A DNA stretch of 8,527 bases. Origin: Archaeoglobaceae archaeon (lineage in GTDB: Archaea > Halobacteriota > Archaeoglobi > Archaeoglobales > Archaeoglobaceae). Position numbers and translations under genes: made by a program. The stretch spans positions 1 through 8,527 of the forward strand of contig JALWBF010000120.1 in the NCBI GenBank assembly GCA_027016055.1, in the 5' to 3' direction. The notes under the pieces are model-generated. The model saw nothing but the letters and a program-made list of their open reading frames with translations. It ran no database searches and was not told where the DNA came from. Of this stretch, positions 1-5,266 are shown piece after piece (positions within the stretch are counted from its first letter, which is position 1; every line of letters starts with the position of its first letter).

Positions 1-292
1 CGGCATCCAATATCAGGGAATCGGGGCTTAAGCCGGTATAGGCTATGATCGCTCCGATATCTTTGGGCATTATCGGCGTTGCGCTACGTTTGAAGTGTTT
101 GAAGAAGTCAGCCGGCTTGAAGGGGAGTATCTTGTATTTAACGCCCAGATGCGTCTCTATTTCATCTCCGTAATTCTTGTTTCTAAGCTCCTCCAGATTT
201 ATGATTCCGTGGTGCGTGTGAAGCTGTCCTTCGAACTTCTCAACCAAGAAGCTGTGCCTTCCCTTAAGCAAAACTACGGGCGGCTTGATCAT
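1..292 (-). CDS. trmI: tRNA (adenine-57/58-N1)-methyltransferase TrmI, N-terminal part (cut by window edge)
   Basis: TrmI methylates N1 of adenosine 58 (and 57 in archaea) in the T-loop of tRNA, using S-adenosylmethionine. Ninety-seven codons are visible. Residues 24-29 (LHTHHG) and 32-35 (NLEE), then GDEIETHLG at 42-50, YKILPFKP at 53-60 and MPKDIGAIIAYTGLSP at 75-90, match the N-terminal beta domain and its linker to the Rossmann domain in archaeal TrmI as I remember it. The window ends at LDAG, the start of SAM-binding motif I, so the catalytic domain is not seen. The ATG at 292 overlaps the nac stop codon as ATGA, indicating translational coupling behind the nac promoter. No separate promoter or strong Shine-Dalgarno site is visible. 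The main alternative is another Gcd14/PIMT-like methyltransferase. Family assignment is fairly secure. Confidence 0.85.
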   Translation of the reverse strand, partial: MIKPPVVLLKGRHSFLVEKFEGQLHTHHGIINLEELRNKNYGDEIETHLGVKYKILPFKPADFFKHFKRSATPIMPKDIGAIIAYTGLSPDSLILDA

Positions 293-621
293 GATTCCTG
301 CAACTTAAGTAGAGCTTCCGCCAAATCCCCTCCGGACTCCTCAAGCGCTTTTCTCGCCACCTCTTCGCTTACGCCGGCCTGTTCCATTATCAGCCTGACA
401 TCCTCTTCACTTATCTCCGGCTTTCTCTTTACAACCTCATAGCTCCCAGTTACCTGAAACATCTCTATACCCCTTCCAGAAATCTTAGTAACGCTTGGAT
501 TTTTAAAGATCAGCTCTTCGGTGGATGTTCTTATTATCACTTCCTCGGCATCCAATTCTTCGATGTCGATTCCCATCTGTTTCATCATCTTCTTCATCTG
601 CTTGATGTTAGTTGGAAGCAT
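289..621 (-). CDS. nac: Archaeal nascent polypeptide-associated complex protein (NAC)
   Basis: A homodimeric ribosome-associated factor that binds nascent chains near the exit tunnel; archaea have only this alpha-type version. At 110 residues it has the usual family length. Residues 4-17 form a basic, Met-rich segment (IKQMKKMMKQMG) that in homologues contacts the ribosome. Residues about 22-63 are the NAC beta domain, with IIRTSTEELIFKNPSV and the MFQVTG strand. Residues about 70-108 are a C-terminal UBA domain (SEEDVRLIMEQAGVSEEVARKAL followed by GGDLAEALL), the typical archaeal order. The start at 621 lies about 25 bases downstream of the centre of a TATA-like ATTTATTAT, so the mRNA is probably leaderless. 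It ends in the ATGA shared with trmI and is the first gene of that pair. Confidence 0.95.
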   Translation of the reverse strand: MLPTNIKQMKKMMKQMGIDIEELDAEEVIIRTSTEELIFKNPSVTKISGRGIEMFQVTGSYEVVKRKPEISEEDVRLIMEQAGVSEEVARKALEESGGDLAEALLKLQES

Positions 622-641
622 AGTGTTGAGTTTGCAAGAAG

Positions 642-657
642 ATAATAAATGTTTACC
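642..657 (-). promoter_or_regulatory. nac-trmI promoter (BRE + TATA)
   Basis: Read on the minus strand, GGTAAAC (657-651) precedes ATTTATTAT (650-642). The TATA centre is about 25 bases from the nac ATG at 621, predicting a leaderless transcript. The promoter touches the stop codon of the upstream gene (657-659), so nac-trmI probably has its own transcription although it is co-directional with that gene. Confidence 0.6.
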
Positions 658-1220
658 TAATCCAGATCAAATAGTCTTCTAAAATCTTCATCTTCGAACT
701 CTCTGAATCTAACGTTTTTGTCCATAAGCCACCTGACGAGTTTTGCATTCGGATGAACTATAACAACCTCATCCCTATCCATGTCTGAATATACGTATCC
801 GCTGTTATCGATCACGAATCCGATATCGTCTACCTTGGACTCGTATTCGTCGTATGAGATGGCTATGATTAAATGTTTCTTGATACCGAGTTCCTCTTCG
901 AGCTCGACCTTTGAAGGGATGCCATCGACATAATCCCAGTTATAGCCGTCCTTAGGCTTTATAACCACATATCTCGATCCATCTGTAAGAATTCCGTATT
1001 TTGCACCGGTTAATGCACATATTCCGCATAGCTCCGCTTCAGCTTCCTCGCTTATTTCCCCGAATTTGATTATCATTCCGTATCTTCTCTCACCATACTT
1101 CAAAACCGCACAGTCGATCGCAATCGGTTGCTTGAGAAGCGGATGATCCAAGGTTAAATCAGTTTCTATATCCGTATCCTTGTATCCGAGATCTCTCAAA
1201 GCTGATAGCAGACGCTCCAT
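657..1220 (-). CDS. Standalone protein resembling the type I restriction R-subunit N-terminal (HSDR_N) nuclease domain
   Basis: A 187-residue protein with the layout of an HSDR_N-like PD-(D/E)XK fold: an N-terminal helix (MERLLSALRDLGY), a strand with D36 (IAIDCAVL), a strand ending in K52 (YGMIIKFG), a helix, then AKYGILTDGSRYVVI at 73-87, the 'ya.lTNG..w.v' signature of that family. The acidic residue normally two positions before the lysine is replaced by I50, so nuclease activity is doubtful. The C-terminal half (about 105-187) is acidic and unrecognised. I start it at the ATG at 1220 rather than the longer frame to 1295, because a BRE/TATA pair lies 25 bases upstream of 1220 and the extra 25 residues would be translated from promoter DNA. 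Divergent from the HEPN/MNT pair. No helicase or methylase genes lie nearby, so this is not a type I restriction system. Function unknown. Confidence 0.6.
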   Translation of the reverse strand: MERLLSALRDLGYKDTDIETDLTLDHPLLKQPIAIDCAVLKYGERRYGMIIKFGEISEEAEAELCGICALTGAKYGILTDGSRYVVIKPKDGYNWDYVDGIPSKVELEEELGIKKHLIIAISYDEYESKVDDIGFVIDNSGYVYSDMDRDEVVIVHPNAKLVRWLMDKNVRFREFEDEDFRRLFDLD

Positions 1221-1240
1221 AATGGTATTCTGAAATTGGC

Positions 1241-1256
1241 TTAAGATAACGGTTAT
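1241..1256 (-). promoter_or_regulatory. Promoter of the HSDR_N-like gene
   Basis: On the minus strand ATAACCG (1256-1250) is followed by TTATCTTAA (1249-1241). The TATA centre near 1245 is 25 bases from the ATG at 1220, predicting a leaderless mRNA and deciding the start codon. It is the mirror image of the HEPN promoter at 1261-1275. Confidence 0.5.
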
Positions 1257-1270
1257 GCTGAAACCGTTAT
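1246..1270. repeat. Interrupted palindrome in the divergent promoter
   Basis: Perfect 9-base arms ATAACGGTT (1246-1254) and AACCGTTAT (1262-1270) surround a 7-base spacer. Each arm coincides with the BRE and the first bases of the TATA box of one divergent promoter. It is either a regulator operator or simply two mirrored core promoters. Confidence 0.7.
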
Positions 1271-1275
1271 ATATT
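1261..1275 (+). promoter_or_regulatory. Promoter of the HEPN-MNT pair
   Basis: AAACCG (1261-1266) followed by TTATATATT (1267-1275). The TATA centre at 1271 is 25 bases before the GTG at 1296, predicting a leaderless message starting at or next to the GTG. Confidence 0.6.
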
Positions 1276-1295
1276 ATGTATTTAAAATAATCCAT

Positions 1296-1676
1296 GTGAG
1301 GGGGGATGTAGAGGTATTTTTAAAGAAAGCCGAGAAGTTCGATTCAGCGGCAAGACACTTTCTGAAAGAAGGAGTATATGACTTAGCGGCTTTTCACGTT
1401 GAGCAGGCTTTACGGCTCTACATAAAATACATACTTGCCAAGGTTATAGGATACTTTCCGAAAATGCACAGTTTAACGAAACTTTTTAAGGAGCTGTCAA
1501 AAATCGATGAAGAATTTATAAATTTTTATCAAAATAATGAGATAATTCTAAAGGACATAGAAGATGCCTATATACTGTCGAGATACTATCCAAGAGAATA
1601 TTCAGAAAACGAGGTTAAGAAGATGATAAACACCTTGGACGAATTCAAGAAGAGGTTCGAAAAATGGATATCGTAG
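1296..1676 (+). CDS. HEPN-domain protein, partner of the downstream nucleotidyltransferase
   Basis: A 126-residue, nearly all-helical HEPN protein. It opens MRGDVEVFLKKAEKF and carries the family signature DLAAFHVEQALRLYIK at about 29-44, then HSLTKLFKEL at 58-67. Paired HEPN/MNT genes are usually toxin-antitoxin modules; in the studied HepT/MntA pair the HEPN toxin is an RNase with an Rx4HxY motif and is silenced by AMPylation of the tyrosine. Here the matching region reads SRYYPREY (95-102), with no histidine, so RNase activity cannot be assumed; many archaeal PF05168-type members look like this. The GTG at 1296 is chosen because of the promoter 25 bases upstream and because no in-frame ATG lies nearby. 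The gene overlaps the next by 13 bases. It is richer in A and T than serS or sir2, which hints at transfer. Confidence 0.85.
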   Translation: MRGDVEVFLKKAEKFDSAARHFLKEGVYDLAAFHVEQALRLYIKYILAKVIGYFPKMHSLTKLFKELSKIDEEFINFYQNNEIILKDIEDAYILSRYYPREYSENEVKKMINTLDEFKKRFEKWIS

Positions 1677-2002
1677 ATGAGCTCTTAAGGGAAAGAGAAA
1701 AAAGATTAAAAATATTTAGAAATTATAAGGATTATGCTAAGATAGTTAAGAAGATCGCAGAGGAGATTTTGGGTGATGTTAAGGTTTACGTGTTCGGCTC
1801 GGTTGTTAGGGGAGATTACCATCCGATACTTTCAGACATAGATATAGCCATAATTACAAACTGTTCTGATATAGAAAAGCACTTGAAGTTAAAAGCTAAG
1901 GTTGCGAGATTGTTTGAAGATATTTTTGAAATTCACGTGTTAAGCGAAAAGGAATGGAAACTTTACAGAAGGTTTATAGACAAGTTCATCGAGATTAAAT
2001 AA
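1664..2002 (+). CDS. Minimal nucleotidyltransferase (MNT/MntA-type), HEPN partner
   Basis: A 112-residue pol-beta-fold minimal nucleotidyltransferase. The active-site loop is FGSVVRGDYHPILSDIDIAI at 44-63: G45-S46 bind the nucleotide, and D58 and D60 are two metal-binding carboxylates. E89 in IFEIHVL (87-93) sits where the third carboxylate, usually Asp, is expected. There are eleven residues between GS and the first Asp, against ten in the MntA motif GSx10DxD. In studied pairs the MNT protein is the antitoxin and transfers AMP to the HEPN tyrosine; whether that holds here is unknown. It starts inside the HEPN gene with a 13-base overlap, so the two are made from one mRNA. It ends 27 bases from the convergent surface-protein gene, whose likely terminator occupies that gap. 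Confidence 0.88.
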   Translation: MDIVDELLREREKRLKIFRNYKDYAKIVKKIAEEILGDVKVYVFGSVVRGDYHPILSDIDIAIITNCSDIEKHLKLKAKVARLFEDIFEIHVLSEKEWKLYRRFIDKFIEIK

Positions 2003-2019
2003 AAGAAAAAAGGGAAAAA
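2001..2019 (-). terminator. T-rich terminator of the surface-protein gene
   Basis: On the minus strand, 11-29 bases past the stop at 2030, there are runs of T5 (2019-2015), T6 (2011-2006) and T4 (2004-2001), with no hairpin. This is the usual form of an archaeal intrinsic terminator. It reaches the stop codon of the convergent nucleotidyltransferase gene. Confidence 0.6.
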
Positions 2020-2029
2020 TTTGGAGAAA

Positions 2030-4921
2030 TTACTGTCTTCTTCTCAGTAGGTATGTGACTGCTAGCAGTCCAGCAATGGCGAAGACCGCTTCGAATCCAG
2101 GAGCCTTCTTCGTAGGTGTTGGCGTCGGCTTAGCGGGTGTCTTCGTTGGCGTAGGCGTAGGTGTCGGAGTTGGCGTCGGGGTTGGCGTAGGCGTTGGTGT
2201 TGGAGTCGGAGTCGGTGTCGGAGTCGGGGTTGGTGTTGGCGTAGGTGTTGGTGTGGGTGTGGCTACGGCTGTTACATTCTCCGCTATTGTAACTTCCTTG
2301 ACTACGAGTATGTCATCGTCTGCACTGAAGTTCTTAGCATAGCTATCCGTTGGCGGTATGTCATAATAATCGTCTATGCTTCCCTTCTCGGTTCCCATAG
2401 TGTCTCTGACATAGAGCTTGTAAGTGCCTGGGTCTATGTCACCTGTCGGGATGTTCACTACTGCAACACCGCTGGTATTCAGTGCTACTCTCTGATACTT
2501 CCTAAGCTTGGTGCCGAGGTCAAGTATAACGTATATGTAGTCGTATACAATTCCCTTCCTGTTCTCCTTAATTTTCACTGTTAACGGTTCTCCCTTCTTA
2601 ACGACTGATGGTGCCGTGACCGTTAGCTTAACGGGTTCCACGATCATGGGTATTGTTACTGTTGAAGTTTCTGTGAATATTCCTGTGTCGGGATCCTTAG
2701 TATATACATAGATCGTGAACTTGTATAATCCAGTTGGTAACAGCTTGTAACCAGACTGGTAAGTTGACTCCAGCTTGTTGGCGCTTGGGTTGTAGTATGG
2801 ATATATTGTTGCATACATCCACCAAGTTCCGTTAGCAGTTTCGTTCCACTTCGTGAATCCATTGTTATGTGTGAACCTAACACCACTGCTGAAGTCCTTT
2901 CCTACCGGTTCAACACCCTTAGTAACTTTGACTCCATGACCTTCCAGCGTGTATCCAGCGTATAGAACATCATCTGGTTCACCATTTACTTCAATGAAGA
3001 CTTTCTTTTCACTTCCCTTGACAACTCTTATAACACTCGGAGCCTTTACTATACCCACTGGAACTATAGTTACGCTAAGCTGGGTGTATGGATCCCTCGA
3101 CAGATCAAACGTCTGACCATCGGGTGAAGCTATAACATACAGTATGTATGATCCTTCTCTAGCGCTCTTGTTTACAGTCAATGTCACCTCGAATTTACCG
3201 TTGGATGTCGAAATAACCATTGGCTTGCTTGATAGATCACCCCTCTCACTGGATGGTATCTTGTGGACATTGTCAAATACGGGCTCATCATCGGTGAACA
3301 AGAAGACTGTGCTCGTTGGAGCTTCACCCGTTAGCTTCACCTGGCTACCTCTTGTTAGGGTAGTCATGCTTAGAGATGCCTTTATCGTAGCCTTTACAAC
3401 CGATATTGTAACTACATCAGTAACAGACTTGTCGCTTGCTAAAGTGGCGGTAATTGTGTATGTCTGCTTCGGTGCATTCGGATTGATATAGAGTTTGGAT
3501 GTCTGCCATGTTCCGTCCTCAGACACGTATACCTTTATAGTGCTACCCGGAGTTGCTTGCACTGGATTCAGCACATCGTATACGAATAAGTATTCGGTAG
3601 TTCCACCCACCTTGAAGCTTGGATTGGTTATATCGATTTCCTCACCGCTTGCTGCATTAGCAGTACCCTTGATTATTATTTCTTCACCAGGAACATATGT
3701 AAGCTTAGCCAATGTGAACTTGATCTTCGGCTTCATCACCGTTATATAGTATGTAGCCTTAGCTCTGTAGCTAACACCAGTCGGCTGCGAAGCTAAGGTT
3801 CTATTTGTCACAACGACGACATCGATCTCGTATGAACCAGTGCCCCAAGCGACCTTTACTGGTATATCCTTAAGCAATTCCCATGTTCCGTCGCTGTTTA
3901 TGGTTACGCTAATTGTTGCGTTTGCAAAGTCTGTCGTAACATCAACTTTAGCTCTTGTCAACTTACTTAGTTTGTAGTCTCCCAATGTGGTGTTATACTT
4001 GATAAGTGTGCCATTAGGCAAGAATGCAAATATGTATACTTTGTTGTCATGTCCAGAGTCATAAGACGAGTTAGTCTCAGCTACATTTGTAGTACCCTTA
4101 ATTGAAATCGACTTAGTCAGGTATACTACTGAAGGAACCGTAGCCGTTACCTTTGGTCTTACAAGGTTGAACTCTATGCTCTTCTTTGCAAGAACAACAC
4201 CAGTGCCCTTTAGCGCATAAACTGTGAACTTATATGGTCCCTCCGCAACAGAAGTCAGCTTATCAGTATAGAGCTTAACTTCAACTTCTTTTCCGCTCGT
4301 TAGGTTATCATATACAGACCAGCTACCAGTACTGTTCATCAAAGCCTTTGAAAGAGTGCCGCTGTAAGGACCGTCCAAGCTGTACTTGACTAAATACTTA
4401 CCAGTTACGCCTGAAACTTTTACCTTGAATACAACAATGTCTCCAATTGCTATTGGCGTTCTTGGGTTCTTAATGCTAACAGTTATTATAGGTTTAGCAG
4501 TGGATACGTTTATTAGACACGTGAAGTTGAATGTTATTGTCTTCGTGTTGTTCTGCGCCTGAAGTAAGATCCAATAGAGTCCTGGGTCCAATGCATTATA
4601 AGATACACTCTGCCCAACAGCAGTTACTTGACCTAATGTGGTCATATCACCAGTCCACTTGTTCTTAGCATAGAATATACCTTTGCTGAATCCACCCATG
4701 GTTATGCTGACAAGTTTAACCTCAACGTATGATCCGTAATCATACTTTACCCAAGCCGGCTTTGTTGGTGTTTTATTGTAATTTGCTGGATTAATGAACT
4801 CAATCGTTGCTGTAACTCCCTTCGTTGTATTTGTGAGTTGCACATTAGCCGCGCTTGCAGTCACTGCCATCAATAAAATCAGCAGTGTTGCAATCCCTAT
4901 TTTAATTCCCACACCTTTCAT
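2030..4921 (-). CDS. S-layer-like surface glycoprotein with Thr-Pro linker and PGF-CTERM anchor
   Basis: A 963-residue exported protein, probably the S-layer or another abundant envelope protein. Residues 1-24/25 form a Sec signal peptide (basic MKGVGIK, then a hydrophobic core, then TASA). An N-terminal beta module follows (about 26-138). Then come roughly six modules starting near residues 140, 255, 395, 508, 619 and 760, each opening with a strand such as KPKIKFTL or VKATIKASL followed by a G-rich IxIKGTAN-like turn; they look like tandem Ig/MG-type beta sandwiches. About 18 N-x-S/T sequons are spread over the ectodomain, and the only cysteine seen is in NFTCLIN. Residues about 887-926 are a near-pure Thr-Pro linker. 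The C-terminus has PGF at 941-943, a hydrophobic span and RRRQ, a PGF-CTERM signal for archaeosortase cleavage and lipid attachment. ATG 4921 is fixed by the signal peptide and a GGGAGGT site. No enzymatic domain is seen. Confidence 0.85.
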   Translation of the reverse strand: MKGVGIKIGIATLLILLMAVTASAANVQLTNTTKGVTATIEFINPANYNKTPTKPAWVKYDYGSYVEVKLVSITMGGFSKGIFYAKNKWTGDMTTLGQVTAVGQSVSYNALDPGLYWILLQAQNNTKTITFNFTCLINVSTAKPIITVSIKNPRTPIAIGDIVVFKVKVSGVTGKYLVKYSLDGPYSGTLSKALMNSTGSWSVYDNLTSGKEVEVKLYTDKLTSVAEGPYKFTVYALKGTGVVLAKKSIEFNLVRPKVTATVPSVVYLTKSISIKGTTNVAETNSSYDSGHDNKVYIFAFLPNGTLIKYNTTLGDYKLSKLTRAKVDVTTDFANATISVTINSDGTWELLKDIPVKVAWGTGSYEIDVVVVTNRTLASQPTGVSYRAKATYYITVMKPKIKFTLAKLTYVPGEEIIIKGTANAASGEEIDITNPSFKVGGTTEYLFVYDVLNPVQATPGSTIKVYVSEDGTWQTSKLYINPNAPKQTYTITATLASDKSVTDVVTISVVKATIKASLSMTTLTRGSQVKLTGEAPTSTVFLFTDDEPVFDNVHKIPSSERGDLSSKPMVISTSNGKFEVTLTVNKSAREGSYILYVIASPDGQTFDLSRDPYTQLSVTIVPVGIVKAPSVIRVVKGSEKKVFIEVNGEPDDVLYAGYTLEGHGVKVTKGVEPVGKDFSSGVRFTHNNGFTKWNETANGTWWMYATIYPYYNPSANKLESTYQSGYKLLPTGLYKFTIYVYTKDPDTGIFTETSTVTIPMIVEPVKLTVTAPSVVKKGEPLTVKIKENRKGIVYDYIYVILDLGTKLRKYQRVALNTSGVAVVNIPTGDIDPGTYKLYVRDTMGTEKGSIDDYYDIPPTDSYAKNFSADDDILVVKEVTIAENVTAVATPTPTPTPTPTPTPTPTPTPTPTPTPTPTPTPTPTPTPTKTPAKPTPTPTKKAPGFEAVFAIAGLLAVTYLLRRRQ
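2145..2258 (-). repeat. Hexanucleotide repeat encoding the Thr-Pro linker (19 units)
   Basis: On the plus strand it reads as 19 uninterrupted GTNGGN hexamers (114 bases), encoding Pro-Thr pairs on the minus strand. The third base of each codon varies among the units while the amino acids are constant. A shorter Pro-Thr stretch with Lys and Ala lies between it and the PGF motif. Confidence 0.95.
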
Positions 4922-4929
4922 ACCTCTCT

Positions 4930-4975
4930 ACCTCCCAAAACCAAACGGTTCTTCCACCTAACCATATATAAACCC
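4930..4975 (-). promoter_or_regulatory. Promoter and Shine-Dalgarno site of the surface-protein gene
   Basis: On the minus strand the TATA box is TTTATATA (4972-4965), preceded by GTAGGG, which is unlike the AAAC-type BREs of the other genes. The predicted transcription start is near 4942, giving a leader of about 20 bases. GGGAGGT (4936-4930), 8 bases before the ATG, is a strong Shine-Dalgarno match, and a second GAGGT abuts the ATG. This suits a highly translated message. Confidence 0.75.
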
Positions 4976-4983
4976 TACTCTTT

Positions 4984-5027
4984 GTGACGGCGGAGATAGC
5001 TATTCTGTTAGCTACCCCCGCCGTCAC
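4984..5027. repeat. 44-base interrupted palindrome upstream of the surface-protein promoter
   Basis: Outer arms GTGACGGCGG (4984-4993) and CCGCCGTCAC (5018-5027) pair perfectly over 10 bases. Inside, after a 3-by-3 mismatch (AGA/CCC), TAGCTA (4997-5002) pairs with TAGCTA (5009-5014) around a TTCTGT loop. It is GC-rich in an AT-rich gap and sits about 12 bases upstream of the TATA box of the surface-protein gene. It follows no gene on either strand, so it is not an ordinary gene terminator. It may be an operator, a structured RNA element or a mobile-element remnant. Confidence 0.85.
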
Positions 5028-5227
5028 CTTTCCTTTATAAAATCCATGACATATTTAAGCTTTTTGCTATAGAATGCATAATAAAAAACAATTAAAATCG
5101 TCAAACAGCGTAGAAGCAATCGTTAATTAAACTAGGTTCCATATCCGCTCATGCCTTAACCTTGCCCTTCCAAGAATACCCAACTACATAACTGTGAAAA
5201 ATAAATTTTTCAAAAATTAATTTGTGA
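5028..5227. other. Intergenic stretch with no recognised gene
   Basis: Together with the palindrome and flanking promoters this fills the 345-base gap between the surface-protein gene and serS. It is AT-rich with TATA-like stretches (TTTATAAA near 5034-5041, CATATTTAAG near 5050-5059) and a more mixed segment at about 5105-5190 (TAGAAGCAATCG, CCGCTCATGCCTTAACC). I found no open frame of note, tRNA, C/D-box motif pair or repeat. Confidence 0.5.
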
Positions 5228-5242
5228 TTAAACCTTTTAAAC
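5228..5242 (+). promoter_or_regulatory. serS promoter (BRE + TATA)
   Basis: TTAAACC (5228-5234) followed by TTTTAAAC (5235-5242). The TATA centre is about 28 bases from the ATG at 5267, predicting transcription start near 5264 and an essentially leaderless message. No Shine-Dalgarno sequence is seen. Confidence 0.6.
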
Positions 5243-5266
5243 AGGGCAGTTTCTGGCAATTCTGTT

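Noticed and set aside
95..442. 115-codon open frame on the plus strand
   Set aside because: It lies wholly opposite trmI and nac, which have clear family signatures; the translation has no domain and no promoter in register.
657..2002. A complete restriction-modification system
   Set aside because: Only an HSDR_N-like domain is present; there is no helicase part, methyltransferase or specificity subunit, and the nuclease motif is incomplete.
2055..2342. Plus-strand frame encoding a long Gly-Val repeat
   Set aside because: It is the antisense reading of the Thr-Pro hexamers; the minus-strand frame has a signal peptide, PGF-CTERM and 963 codons.
2656..3749. Several 76-115-codon frames inside the surface-protein gene
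   Set aside because: They overlap the long gene in other frames and show no domains, promoters or start signals.
5135..5146. GGTTCCATATCC, resembling a tRNA T-loop
   Set aside because: The loop is the wrong length and no acceptor, D or anticodon stem can be built around it.
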